Assembly (NCBI GenBank): GCA_024232355.1
Contig: JAAEPW010000863.1
Location: 1 to 39,938 of the forward strand
From: Chloroflexota bacterium
GTDB lineage: Bacteria; Chloroflexota; Anaerolineae; B4-G1
Direction of reading: 5' to 3'
Length of the DNA stretch: 39,938 nt
Positions 1 to 8,468 of the stretch are shown here, piece by piece (the stretch's first letter is position 1; each line of letters starts with the position of its first letter). Under the pieces are notes generated by a model. The model was not told the DNA's origin. It saw only the letters and a list, made by a program, of their open reading frames with translations, and did not search any database. The position numbers were made by a program, and so were the translations under genes.

Positions 1-141
1 CCTCATCTGTGAGCGGTCTCAACGGGTCTTTCTGTCGTCGGGTCATTTCTGGGCTCCTTCACAACATTGTCTTGTGTTCTACCCAGCCATTATACACGAT
101 TCGCCCAGAATGGCTACACTCGCGACAAGTGACCCACTAGA

Positions 142-792
142 ATGTTGCCTAGTTGGGTCAATGACGAACTGGCAAAAGTGGAGGAGAAAGCGGCAGCAAT
201 CAACGAGCAATGGCAACCGGTGGAGAAAGAAACACCGTCGGGAGATGAGGTTTACTCTAACGATAGTCCAAATTGGAAGCGGTCCAAGTACGCGCAGCAA
301 AAATTGAGCAGACCAACACCCCAAAGCGGTTGGAACAACATCAGACAGCGTGAGAGCGATTGATTGTCGAGGCTAAGGAGAAAATGGTCTGCCACGATGC
401 GTTTTTTCAGACTGCGCAACAGGTAGATGACAGGTTTGCACTAATTGATTCGAAAAGTGGACAGTTGCGGGACTTGCTGACCGGCGTCAAGTCTTTGCGC
501 AATCTGGGCAAATGCGACAAAACAAGAATTTGTGACACTTGCGACTAACAACTTGGCCAAAATTACGCTAAATCTACGTTCTTTGCACCGAAATACAGAT
601 TTTGTAGCAAAATTACCTTATGGACCGCAATTGTTGGTATCACGAAATGTACAGAGCATTGACAAACAAAAGGTCGAAATCACTTTTGGAATCCGTGTCA
701 AATCAAACTGGGGTATACCGTGCCCATTCACTTGTCCTTGCCGTCTGATTTCACTCTCCCTGCTCTCGAGTATCTCTGACATATGTAGGTAA
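142..792 (+). pseudogene. Possible decayed coding region, unrecognised
   Basis: The first ~0.8 kb holds no intact gene. Three short open stretches follow one another on the plus strand in alternating frames (142-363, about 290-548, 532-792). The first two read like a charged, coiled-coil-rich protein: an N-terminal WVNDELAKVEEKAAA-type stretch, then after a frameshift near 290-300 and a stop near 345 a stretch around LIVEAKEKMVCHDAFF. A weak promoter-like pair (TTGTCT at 67, 18-nt spacer, TATACA at 91) precedes them. I recognise no family. The interpretation as a frameshifted gene rests only on the protein-like composition of consecutive fragments. It may equally be non-coding. Confidence 0.25.
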
Positions 793-794
793 AG

Positions 795-1862
795 TCATAC
801 AATGGGGGGCATTGCGTATTCATCGACGTCTGTCATAGGTTGTCCCCCTTCTTGCTGAGACACAACCCAAACCATCAACTCGATTGCAACTTTGTCAAAA
901 AAACTATTAGCCGGCAGGTCACCCATCCCATACTCTACTTCTGCAACACGCGCCCGGATACGCAGCGTTTTTGTCTCCAATACAATGTCTTGGTCTCCTC
1001 CGGCCAGTACCGGCTCTCCCTTGGGCGCCAACTTTGTCTTGAGTGCCTCGTCGTTAAAAGCATAGTCCGACATCAGGACTTTAGTCACGGTACGAATGTC
1101 ACTCTTGTCGAACAGCCAGACTTCAAGAGCAGTGATTTTGTTGGGCTTGCCTACACCAATAGTTTCTGAAACGCCTACGCCGCACTCGCCCATAAACTCA
1201 CCATTCTCCAACTCGATGCTGAACGAGGGATCATAATGATCGTCGCCCAGCACGTATGTGGTCGGGAACTGAACCAGCGGAGGGCCGTCAACTCCCCAGA
1301 CAACGTCGTCAGCAGGCGCATATTCTCTCGCGGCTCCAGCATCTACCCCATCAGTTTGCGATTCGGCCTGCCGTGCTCTTATACGCATGATGAGAAAAAC
1401 ACCCCCTCCCACCAGCAGCACCACCAGCAAGCCCACTCCACAGATCCCTAACAGCGATCCCAACAGTCCGCCACCATCTTGTGCTGGTTGTTCTGTGGGA
1501 GAAGCAGGGGAAGTGGGGGATGATGTTTCAGCCAGCATTTGCAACGCCCGCAAGTGAATTGCTTCTTCCCCTCCTTGCGTCTCAGTTAGCATCTTGTCCA
1601 CCGCCGCAACAAATGTGCCCTTCTCCCAGAACTCTAACCCCAACCTGGTGCGCGCCAAATTTTGATCACTATCGTTTGCATACTGATCGGCAACCCATCG
1701 AATATAGTTATGCTGGAAATCAGAGCGCAGGTGACCAGGTGTGGCATTACGCAACTCTGTTGGCCATATTACCCAGCCAACGAGTAATCCCAAGGCCAGT
1801 CCCAATAACGCACCGACGATTAAGGCCCATTTGTGCTCTAGAACGAACTGCAGGATGTTCAT
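795..1862 (-). CDS. Hypothetical two-TM membrane protein
   Basis: 355 residues, family not recognised. Residues ~10-32 form one hydrophobic helix (glycine/leucine-rich, ending GWVIW). A low-complexity Pro/Ser/Thr linker around residue 115-125 precedes a second helix at ~130-158 (LLGSLLGICGVGLLVVLLVGG) that ends in a positive RIRAR motif. The remaining ~195 residues form a soluble, acidic domain. The segment between the helices (~100 residues, containing RWVADQYANDSDQNLARTRL) is probably on the opposite side of the membrane. The ATG is preceded by AAGGGGGAAAA, a good ribosome site, and by a promoter at 1912-1940. It stands alone, convergent with nothing and downstream of the topA run. A role in the envelope is only an inference from the topology. 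Confidence 0.75.
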   Translation of the reverse strand: MNILQFVLEHKWALIVGALLGLALGLLVGWVIWPTELRNATPGHLRSDFQHNYIRWVADQYANDSDQNLARTRLGLEFWEKGTFVAAVDKMLTETQGGEEAIHLRALQMLAETSSPTSPASPTEQPAQDGGGLLGSLLGICGVGLLVVLLVGGGVFLIMRIRARQAESQTDGVDAGAAREYAPADDVVWGVDGPPLVQFPTTYVLGDDHYDPSFSIELENGEFMGECGVGVSETIGVGKPNKITALEVWLFDKSDIRTVTKVLMSDYAFNDEALKTKLAPKGEPVLAGGDQDIVLETKTLRIRARVAEVEYGMGDLPANSFFDKVAIELMVWVVSQQEGGQPMTDVDEYAMPPIV

Positions 1863-1911
1863 TTTTCCCCCTTGTCTATGACTGCATCATTGCAAAACGC
1901 CCACTTGTTTC

Positions 1912-1940
1912 ATTGTACCATAAACGCTATTAGCGCACAA
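1912..1940 (-). promoter_or_regulatory. Promoter of the two-TM membrane protein gene
   Basis: On the minus strand TTGTGC (1935-1940), a 17-nt spacer, then TACAAT (1912-1917) preceded by TGG, i.e. an extended -10. It lies about 50 nt upstream of the start codon at 1862. Confidence 0.5.
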
Positions 1941-1959
1941 CTACTTTATCACAAAGTGA

Positions 1960-2280
1960 CTACAAAGGCAAATCCGTTTCGGCCCGTGGATGTGCTCTCA
2001 TATAAACTTTCCGTGCCCGACTTGCACTGACGTGGGTATAGATTTGGATCGTAACAAAATTGGCATATCTCAGCAACTCTTGCACGACGTGCAAATCCGT
2101 GTCCTCATCCAACAAATGCGTGGCAAAAGAGTGTCGCAAGATGTGAGGAGATATATGGGTGCAGATCCCCGCCTGCTCATCAGCTTTGTTCAATGTCAAG
2201 GGTACCCCTCGCACGATCAAACGCCTACCGCGATGATTGAGCCACAAAGCATTGGCCGACTGCGGATTTGCAAGTGTCAA
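1960..2280 (-). pseudogene. Truncated XerC/XerD-type tyrosine recombinase remnant
   Basis: About 107 codons matching only the C-terminal third of a Xer tyrosine recombinase. The HxxR box is visible as SPHILRHSFATHLL, and the nucleophile region as IQIYTHVS with the catalytic Tyr. The usual LGHAS motif reads LRYAN, so the conserved Gly-His pair is lost. The whole N-terminal SAM-like domain and the first catalytic Arg (ARxSE region) are missing. It begins 9 nt after the topA stop and is in the same frame as topA, so topA-stop-xerC' looks like a deletion scar. xerC commonly lies beside topA in other bacteria, which fits loss of its 5' part here. Activity is very unlikely. Confidence 0.8.
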
Positions 2281-2289
2281 GTCGGCAAG

Positions 2290-4635
2290 TTATACATTCA
2301 GTGGTTGCGGAAGGTTGGCAACCTCAAATTCTTCCTCACAAGCAACGCACTTGGCCCGACCTTTGCGCGCCTCGGTCAACAATCCACCACACTTGGGGCA
2401 AGGCTGTACAAGAGGCCGTTTCCATGCAGTAAATTTGCACGATCCATCGTCGTCCCCCGAATAATTGGAACAACCGTAGAACGTTCGTCCGCGCCGCGTC
2501 TTTTTTTCCACAATGTCACCGTCGCACTCGGGGCACTTGACGCCAATCTCAACCATAATCGGTTGGATGTAACGACACTCGGGAAAGTGACTGCAACCAA
2601 TAAATTTGCCGTACCGCCCGTATTTGTAAATCAGCGGATGGTCACATCGCGGGCACATTTCTCCCGTTGGTTGGTTGCCCATTTGAACATCGGGCATATT
2701 CTTATGCGCCTGAGACAACGTGAAGGAAAAAGGGTTGTAGAAATCATGCAGCATCGGCACCCACTCTCGCTCACCGCCCGCAACCAAATCCAGATCATCT
2801 TCCATCTGTGCCGTGAAATCGACGTCGATATAGCTTGGAAAATACTTGACCAGCAGATCGTTAACCACCATCCCCACTTCGGTCGGATGCAACCGTCCAT
2901 CGCGCCGCTGCACATATGCTCGTTGCTGGATAGTGGTCATCGTCGGAGCATAAGTGCTGGGTCGGCCAATCCCGTATTCTTCCAAGGCGCGCACTAGAGT
3001 CGCTTCACTGTAGCGAGGGGGAGGCTGGGTAAAATGTTGATCTGGCAGCAACGCTACCAGGTCGAGAATTTCGTCCACTGACAACGGCGGGATCTCCTCC
3101 CGCTTGCTCTCCACAGCCTTTCGTTCATCCTCGTCCCTGGCTTCCTCGTACACAGCCATAAAACCCTTAAAGCGCAAACTGGAGCCACTGGCACGAAAGA
3201 GGTAGGGCTTTTCTTTCACGTCGGGAAGGCCAGCCAGAATCTCAACCGCAATGGTGTCATACATAGCCGGTGACATCTGGCTGGCAACAAAGCGCCGCCA
3301 AATCAACCGGTACAGTCGATACTGGTTTCGATCCAGGTATGGTTTGAGAGATTCAGGTGTGCGAAAGACGCTGGTAGGTCGGATAGCCTCGTGCGCCTCT
3401 TCTGCTCTCTTGGCCTTGGTCTTGTAAGTAGGAGGCTCGGATGGCATATATTCCGCGCCATACTTTTCCGCGATGTACTCTCGCGCTTCCGCCTGTGCCT
3501 GCTCTGCCACATTGACACTGTCCGTACGCATATAGGTGATGAGACCAACTGGGCCATCTCCCAAGTCCATCCCTTCATACAACTGTTGAGCAAAGCGCAT
3601 TGTACGCCGAGCCGTAAACCGCAGCCGCCGCGATGCCTCCTGCTGCATTGTGCTCGTGGTGAACGGAGGAGTGGGCCTGCGTCGTCGTTGACCTTCCTTT
3701 ACACTCGTCACGGCAAAAATTGATTTTTCCAACTCGGCCATAACCTGCTGCACATCGGCCTTGCTGTGCAGTTTCAATTCTTCTCCACGAATTCGATGTA
3801 ATCTGGCGATAAAGCTACGGCGCTGTTCCTGTTTAGCCAACTCGGCTTCAAGAGACCAGTACTCGAGGGACACAAAGGCCTCAACCTTCCGTTCCCGCTC
3901 TACCACCAACCGCACCGCTACCGACTGCACGCGCCCGGCCGAAAGTCCTCGCCGCCCCATCTTGTCACGTAGCAATGGACTGAGTGTGTAACCCACGAGA
4001 CGGTCGAGAATGCGCCGGGCCTGTTGTGCCTCCACCCTCTGCATATCAATCTCACGCGGGTTGTCAAACGCATGCGCAATCGCATCGCCCGTGATCTCGT
4101 GAAATTCGACTCGTTCCACCGGACGTAATCCAATGGCCGATTTGAGCGCCTCGGCTAGGTGCCAAGAGATTGCCTCGCCTTCCCGGTCCGGATCGGTCGC
4201 CAGATAAATCTCGGATGATTTTTTGACATCAGCCCGCAGATCCCGCACCAAATCTTTGCGTTTGGCGGGGACGATATAGCGAGGCTCAAAGTCGTTCTCG
4301 ACATCCACCCCCATCCGGTTGGAGGGCAGATCACGCACGTGCCCCACCGAGGCTCGCACTCTGTACCCCTTCCCCAGAAACCGTCCCACCGTACGCGCCT
4401 TGGCCGGCGACTCGACGATCACCATCTTGGGTTTGCCCGCCCACTGATCTTTTGCAGCAGCCAAACGTTCTTTAGGATCAAGACTGTCGTGAGCCACAGT
4501 CTTGCCCATCCGGAACATCTTTGTGCCGCACTCTAGACATACCCCCCGCGTGGCCGGCGTTCCATTACTATTGAACACCGGCAGAGGGTCCTTTATCTCT
4601 CGTTTGGCTTTACACTTGAAACAGTAGGCTTCCAT
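2290..4635 (-). CDS. topA: DNA topoisomerase I with N-terminal DUF5679-like zinc domain
   Basis: Type IA topoisomerase, which relaxes negative supercoils through a 5'-phosphotyrosine. Residues ~4-45 form a CxxC...CxxC domain (YCFKCKAKREIKDP ... GVCLECGTKMFRM) resembling DUF5679. The TOPRIM domain starts at ~70 (MVIVESPAKA), with the acidic TDPDREGE motif at ~148. The catalytic Tyr is in GLITYMRTDS (~368). The C-terminus carries three zinc-ribbon repeats (CPRC, CPEC and CPKC motifs), the last ending CVACEE. I chose ATG at 4635, which has GAGG 5 nt upstream; a GTG at 4641 is possible but its SD would abut the start. It lies 12 nt after the manC-like gene, so it is probably cotranscribed with it. 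Identification is secure. Confidence 0.96.
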   Translation of the reverse strand: MEAYCFKCKAKREIKDPLPVFNSNGTPATRGVCLECGTKMFRMGKTVAHDSLDPKERLAAAKDQWAGKPKMVIVESPAKARTVGRFLGKGYRVRASVGHVRDLPSNRMGVDVENDFEPRYIVPAKRKDLVRDLRADVKKSSEIYLATDPDREGEAISWHLAEALKSAIGLRPVERVEFHEITGDAIAHAFDNPREIDMQRVEAQQARRILDRLVGYTLSPLLRDKMGRRGLSAGRVQSVAVRLVVERERKVEAFVSLEYWSLEAELAKQEQRRSFIARLHRIRGEELKLHSKADVQQVMAELEKSIFAVTSVKEGQRRRRPTPPFTTSTMQQEASRRLRFTARRTMRFAQQLYEGMDLGDGPVGLITYMRTDSVNVAEQAQAEAREYIAEKYGAEYMPSEPPTYKTKAKRAEEAHEAIRPTSVFRTPESLKPYLDRNQYRLYRLIWRRFVASQMSPAMYDTIAVEILAGLPDVKEKPYLFRASGSSLRFKGFMAVYEEARDEDERKAVESKREEIPPLSVDEILDLVALLPDQHFTQPPPRYSEATLVRALEEYGIGRPSTYAPTMTTIQQRAYVQRRDGRLHPTEVGMVVNDLLVKYFPSYIDVDFTAQMEDDLDLVAGGEREWVPMLHDFYNPFSFTLSQAHKNMPDVQMGNQPTGEMCPRCDHPLIYKYGRYGKFIGCSHFPECRYIQPIMVEIGVKCPECDGDIVEKKTRRGRTFYGCSNYSGDDDGSCKFTAWKRPLVQPCPKCGGLLTEARKGRAKCVACEEEFEVANLPQPLNV

Positions 4636-4647
4636 GCCCACCTCGAA

Positions 4648-5718
4648 TTACAGATAACGTTTCTCGTCCCGCCGCTCCAACTCTTTTACAATTGCCCGCA
4701 CTTGCTGTTCTCGCTCCTTGGTACAGACCAATAAAGCATTCTCAGTATCTACGATCACCAACCCCTCCAGCCCAATGGTAGCGACAAGCCGCTTCCCGCC
4801 GAACACTAATGTGTCGCGCGTATCAATCCCGACGTGCGGGCCGATGATCGTGTTTCCCTCCGTGTCAGTTGGCAGCAACTCGAGGAGACTGGCCCAACTT
4901 CCCACATCCGACCAGCCAATATCCACTGGGATAACGGCCACATCCTTAGCCCCCTCCATCACTCCATAGTCAATCGTCTGCTTGACTACCTGGGGCCAGA
5001 CGCGGCCCAACGTCGCCTCGTAACCTGGTGTTCCCAGCGTAGCTTCAATCTCTGCCAATTGTACGTAGAATTCCGACATTTGGCGCTGAAACTCGTCCAT
5101 AACACGATCCACGCGCCAGATAAACATACCACTGTTCCACGAGTATTCCCCGCTCTCCACCATGTGAATTGCCGTCTCTGGGCTTGGTTTTTCGGTGAAC
5201 CGCTCCGCAGAAAATACCGAGAATCCCCTTTCCTCTCTCAGGTTCTCCCCTTGCTTGATGTAGCCATAACCAGTCGAGGGGAACGATGGCGTGATCCCTA
5301 GAGTGACCAAATGACCATCCTGGGCAACTTGCGCAGCAGCAGTCAGTGCCTGGCGAAAATGATCCACTTTGGAGATAAAGTGATCGGCAGTGAGCACCGT
5401 CATAACCGCTTCCGGATCTTGATGCCGCAAGTGGATCGCCCCCAATCCGATAGCAGGAGCAGTGCCGCGGCCCTCCGGTTCAACGATAAAGTTTTCTGGC
5501 GGCAACTCGGGCGCTTGTGCAGCCAAGATCGAAACGTGCTCGGCCCCCGTAACGACAAAAATATGCTCCGGCTGAATCAAAGGTGCAATTCGATCCACCG
5601 CGTGCTCAAACATTGTGCGCTCTCCGATCAACTGAAGCGCTTGCTTGGGGCGATCCCGACGGCTAAGGGGCCAAAGTCGCGTTCCAATCCCACCAGCCAT
5701 AATCAACGCATAGTACAT
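4648..5718 (-). CDS. manC: Mannose-1-phosphate guanylyltransferase (GDP)
   Basis: Nucleotidyltransferase that makes GDP-mannose from mannose-1-phosphate and GTP, feeding glycan, exopolysaccharide or O-antigen synthesis in the cytoplasm. The signature MAGGIGTRLWPLSR opens the protein. PKQ follows, then EPEGRGTAPAIG (~80-91), TADHF (~110), GYGYIK (~150), FTEKP (~173), WNSGMFIW (~195) and GWSDVGSW (~270). At 356 residues it is the short, single-function form without the C-terminal phosphomannose isomerase cupin seen in bifunctional ManC. The ATG has a strong AGGAGGG ribosome site. It sits between dprA and topA in the minus-strand run. A guanylyltransferase for a related sugar-1-phosphate cannot be excluded, but the motifs favour mannose. 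Confidence 0.92.
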   Translation of the reverse strand: MYYALIMAGGIGTRLWPLSRRDRPKQALQLIGERTMFEHAVDRIAPLIQPEHIFVVTGAEHVSILAAQAPELPPENFIVEPEGRGTAPAIGLGAIHLRHQDPEAVMTVLTADHFISKVDHFRQALTAAAQVAQDGHLVTLGITPSFPSTGYGYIKQGENLREERGFSVFSAERFTEKPSPETAIHMVESGEYSWNSGMFIWRVDRVMDEFQRQMSEFYVQLAEIEATLGTPGYEATLGRVWPQVVKQTIDYGVMEGAKDVAVIPVDIGWSDVGSWASLLELLPTDTEGNTIIGPHVGIDTRDTLVFGGKRLVATIGLEGLVIVDTENALLVCTKEREQQVRAIVKELERRDEKRYL

Positions 5719-5732
5719 TTGTCCATCCCTCC

Positions 5733-5776
5733 TCGTTGTTTCTGAACAACGCCTTCGTTGCTTCTGAACAACGCCT
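5733..5776. repeat. Two tandem 22-bp repeats with palindromic core
   Basis: Two near-identical 22-bp units (5733-5754 and 5755-5776), differing at one base. Each contains the 18-mer core CGTTGYTTCTGAACAACG; in the first copy this is a perfect inverted repeat, CGTTGTT-tctg-AACAACG. The second unit overlaps the dprA stop codon, and the pair fills the dprA-manC gap. The same 18-mer, inverted, recurs at 16852-16869. Confidence 0.8.
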
Positions 5777-6896
5777 AGTCCACCACGTACTCGACACCCG
5801 GCTCGCGAGCCACAACATATTTCATCCCACCCACCTGACGCACCATTCCCTTCAATTCCATCAGCGCGAGGGTACTGGTTACCTGAGCGATAGGCAAACT
5901 CATCTGTTGCTGTAACTCGTCCACGTGGGTGGGATCAGCAGAAAGATGGTCCAACAATGCTGCCTCGGTCTCGTTGGCCGGGAGTATCTGACGCACCTCT
6001 GTTTGCTCGGCCACCATGGTCAAGTTTAATTCTTCCATAATGTCTTCTGGCCCAAGTACTACCTTGGCACCATCTTGAATCAATGCATTGGTGCCAGCAT
6101 TTCCGCGCATCAGAATAGAACCCGGAACAGCGAAAACGTCCCGCCCTTGTTCGCCTGCATAGTCGGCAGTGATCAAGGCGCCACTCCGTACCCCGGCCTC
6201 GACGACGAGCACTCCCAAACTAAGACCACTAATGATGCGGTTACGAGGCGGAAAGTTTTTCCCCTCTGGCTTGGTACCCAAAGGATAATCACTCACCAAT
6301 GCTCCATGCGCGATGATCTCTTGGGCCAACCTGCGATACTCGGGCGGATAGACCCGATCAACACCGCAACCCAACACAGCAATGGTACGCCCCCCGGCCT
6401 TTAGCGCCGCTCGGTGCGCCTCTCCGTCAATTCCCCGTGCCATGCCACTGACAATAGTAATGCCGTTACGAGCCAATGCGTCAGTCAGCCGGCGGGTCAC
6501 CTCCCGCCCATAGTCTGAGGTCCGCCGCGTGCCAATGACGGCTACTGCCCAGACATCCTGTTCTGTAATGGTACCCTTGACATAGAGTACGGGCGGTGGA
6601 GCCGAGATTTCGCGCAAAAGGCGAGGATAATTGGGAGATGCCCAAGTGAGCACTTGGGCATCGGCGGCGGCAATCCGTTCCAATTCTTGGTCTAGGTCCA
6701 GCTTGGACCTGGCTGCCAACAAATTCTTCAGCGAACGACGATCCAATCCTGCACTGCGCAACTCGTTAGGTGACGCAAACCAAGCCCGCTCCACATCCCC
6801 AAAGTAATCGAGCAGTGCCCGCAGTCGAGTCGGGCCAATGCCACGCACAATATTGAACCCCACCCAATATGCGTCACTTGGCTTGTGATCGTTCAT
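5775..6896 (-). CDS. dprA: DNA-processing protein DprA (Smf)
   Basis: DprA/Smf binds incoming single-stranded DNA and loads RecA during natural transformation; it is also widespread in non-competent bacteria. The N-terminus has a helix-hairpin-helix region (VRGIGPTRLRALL, ~18-30). The Rossmann-like DNA-binding core spans ~115-285, with AVIGTRRTSDYGR (~119), IVSGMARGIDGEAH (~148), GCGVDRVYPPEY (~176), FPPRNRIISGLS (~215), GALITADYA (~239) and FAVPGS (~255). A winged-helix domain closes the protein (~305-365). It overlaps the rimM stop by ATGA, so translation is probably coupled. Its length of 373 is normal for the family. Confidence 0.96.
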   Translation of the reverse strand: MNDHKPSDAYWVGFNIVRGIGPTRLRALLDYFGDVERAWFASPNELRSAGLDRRSLKNLLAARSKLDLDQELERIAAADAQVLTWASPNYPRLLREISAPPPVLYVKGTITEQDVWAVAVIGTRRTSDYGREVTRRLTDALARNGITIVSGMARGIDGEAHRAALKAGGRTIAVLGCGVDRVYPPEYRRLAQEIIAHGALVSDYPLGTKPEGKNFPPRNRIISGLSLGVLVVEAGVRSGALITADYAGEQGRDVFAVPGSILMRGNAGTNALIQDGAKVVLGPEDIMEELNLTMVAEQTEVRQILPANETEAALLDHLSADPTHVDELQQQMSLPIAQVTSTLALMELKGMVRQVGGMKYVVAREPGVEYVVD

Positions 6897-7501
6897 CCTT
6901 CGCCTTGAGTATCTTTGGAGGGAATATTATTCCCCGCCAACAAGCCGGGCATCAGATGCACCACCATCTGTTTCGACTCTAGGTCAAGATTGAGTATCAC
7001 ATCATCGATGGCTGGCAAAAGAACCTCTCCCCACGGACCATGCACAACGTAAACATCGTTAGCGCCCGTTTCGATCACATCAACGATCTGCCCCAGCCAC
7101 TCGCCGCTCTCTGTCTCTACCCGCACGCCAACGAGTTGAAAGAGATAATACTCTCCATCCTCAAGTGGCACTGCCTCTTCGACAGGTATCTGGACGAGCA
7201 TATTTCGCAACTCATCCGCGGCATTCCGGTCATCGCAATCAGCCAATTTTAGCAGTAGCACTTTGGTATGAAAGCGTAACGCCTCCACAGGATGTCGGCG
7301 TACTGCATCAGGGGAATCCGGATGAGCCAGATAGAAATAGGCGTGCCGAGTTAATCGTTTGGGGTAATCGGTGATAATTTCGACGCGCAGTTCACCTCGC
7401 ACGCCGTGCGGCCGCAGTACTCGCCCGACCAATAAGTAGCGAGGCTCAGGAGTTCGCGTGCTTCCTGAGCCCCGACCATCGCGTTTTGTCCCAGCACCCA
7501 T
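6893..7501 (-). CDS. rimM: Ribosome maturation factor RimM
   Basis: Assists 30S maturation by binding ribosomal protein S19 near the head of the subunit. The N-terminal barrel opens with LLVGRVLRPHGVRGELRVE (~23-41). The C-terminal PRC-barrel-like domain contains YYLFQLVGVRVET, a segment around GANDVYVVHG and LLPAIDDVILNLDLE. There is a ~20-residue basic, glycine-rich leader before the conserved start. The chosen ATG has a weak SD and lies 6 nt after khpA, so coupling is likely. The order rpsP-khpA-rimM is a classic ribosomal operon. Its stop overlaps the dprA start. Confidence 0.95.
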   Translation of the reverse strand: MGAGTKRDGRGSGSTRTPEPRYLLVGRVLRPHGVRGELRVEIITDYPKRLTRHAYFYLAHPDSPDAVRRHPVEALRFHTKVLLLKLADCDDRNAADELRNMLVQIPVEEAVPLEDGEYYLFQLVGVRVETESGEWLGQIVDVIETGANDVYVVHGPWGEVLLPAIDDVILNLDLESKQMVVHLMPGLLAGNNIPSKDTQGEG

Positions 7502-7507
7502 CGGTGC

Positions 7508-7753
7508 TTAGACAACTTCGAGGGTCACTCGCTTTCCCTGCTTGGCAGCGAGTACCCGGATAAGTGTACGCATTGCGTTCACAGTACGTCCACCCTTGCC
7601 AATGATACGCCCCATATCCTCCGGACCGACCCGCAGTTCCAAAATCACCGAGCTTTCACCCTCAATTTCAGAAATGTGTACCTGGGACGGATCATCCACC
7701 AACGACTTGGCGATAAACTCCACCAATTTTTGCATCGAAGCCTCATTATTCAT
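7508..7753 (-). CDS. khpA: KH-domain RNA-binding protein KhpA
   Basis: An 81-residue single KH-domain protein of the family that sits between rpsP and rimM. The RNA-binding loop is seen as GRIIGKGGRTVNAMRTL (~49-65), with GKGG as the GxxG motif. In Firmicutes the homologue works with KhpB/Jag in RNA binding and cell-size control; here that role is inferred by family. The start has a strong AGGAGGAGC ribosome site, which favours this ATG over one six codons downstream. Confidence 0.94.
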   Translation of the reverse strand: MNNEASMQKLVEFIAKSLVDDPSQVHISEIEGESSVILELRVGPEDMGRIIGKGGRTVNAMRTLIRVLAAKQGKRVTLEVV

Positions 7754-7823
7754 TGTTGCTCCTCCTTCCTGAAGTAGATGTCGCGTTTGTTTGTAGAGAA
7801 ATCTGTTGTCGCAGACGCCATTA

Positions 7824-7861
7824 CAGTGGAGGCGCAGTAGGGGAGCGGTATTCCACTGCGC
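7824..7861. repeat. Inverted repeats between rpsP and khpA
   Basis: Two overlapping alternative 7-bp stems: CAGTGGA (7824-7830) with TCCACTG (7852-7858), and GCGCAGT (7832-7838) with ACTGCGC (7855-7861). They could form mutually exclusive hairpins in the intercistronic RNA. No T-tract follows, so this is not a clear terminator. Confidence 0.4.
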
Positions 7862-7872
7862 GCAGGGATGAA

Positions 7873-8370
7873 CTATTCTTCTGTCGCTTCTGTCTCTGTC
7901 TCCTGCTCCGCAGGAGCAGACGTCTCATCACCCTCTTCTCCCACCTCAGCCTCAGCGTCACTTTTGGCCTCGGAAGGCTCTGTTTCTGGCTCTACCGCCA
8001 GTTCCTCCGCCTCGAGCACCACATCATCTAAAAGGGTCTCGGGGCTGACCTCCAACGGGGTCTTGGCTTGTTCTTCCGCCTCTGCCAGCAAAGCTTCCAG
8101 AGGCTCACCCTGCTTGAGCCGTTCCAAGCGTCCCAATGTACCTTGGTTTTTTAACAAACGGTGCACCGCCTCGGTAGGTTGTGCTCCAACACTCAACCAG
8201 TGTAATGCCCGATCCTCTTTAATCGTCACCGTCTCCGGCTCAGTACGCGGGTTATAAAAACCGACAACCTCTATAAAACGACCATCGCGGGGAGACCGTG
8301 AATCGGCCACTACCACTCGGTAACTGGGCTGCTTTTTGGCACCTACGCGGCGCAATCGAATTTTAACCAT
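7873..8370 (-). CDS. rpsP: 30S ribosomal protein S16 with long acidic tail
   Basis: S16 is a 30S subunit protein needed for assembly. The conserved part occupies residues 1-~85, starting [20 protein letters not shown] and containing [12 protein letters not shown] and GFYNPRT. The reading frame is open 27 codons further upstream, but ATG 8368-8370 is the true start: it has CAGGAGGAGT just before it and matches the invariant S16 N-terminus. Unusually, about 80 further residues form an acidic Glu/Ala/Ser/Thr-rich tail that is probably disordered (165 residues in all; S16 is usually 80-100). The tail's role is unknown. Confidence 0.96.
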   Translation of the reverse strand: MVKIRLRRVGAKKQPSYRVVVADSRSPRDGRFIEVVGFYNPRTEPETVTIKEDRALHWLSVGAQPTEAVHRLLKNQGTLGRLERLKQGEPLEALLAEAEEQAKTPLEVSPETLLDDVVLEAEELAVEPETEPSEAKSDAEAEVGEEGDETSAPAEQETETEATEE

Positions 8371-8418
8371 ACTCCTCCTGTATTGTGTGTAAAAAACTAG
8401 AAATAGTAACTGGTGAAC

Positions 8419-8458
8419 TGGTAAATTGGAAAATGGTTGCCATTCTGCCAATTTACCA
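8419..8458. repeat. Hairpin between ffh and rpsP
   Basis: A perfect 11-bp inverted repeat, TGGTAAATTGG (8419-8429) and CCAATTTACCA (8448-8458), with an inner AATGG/CCATT pair. On the minus strand it folds in the RNA about 50 nt upstream of the rpsP ribosome site. It could attenuate or stabilise the transcript between ffh and rpsP. Confidence 0.55.
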
Positions 8459-8468
8459 ACCCATCAAT

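Noticed and set aside
1990..2997. 335-codon plus-strand open frame opposite topA
   Set aside because: Antisense to a well-supported topA; no recognisable motif, no plausible ribosome site, and rich in residues typical of shadow frames.
5733..5776. Tandem 22-bp units as the start of a CRISPR array
   Set aside because: Only two directly abutting copies without spacers, and no cas genes.
8371..8451. Longer S16 N-terminus using the open codons upstream
   Set aside because: Conserved S16 starts at MVKIRL and the strong ribosome site is immediately before that ATG; upstream codons encode the intergenic hairpin.
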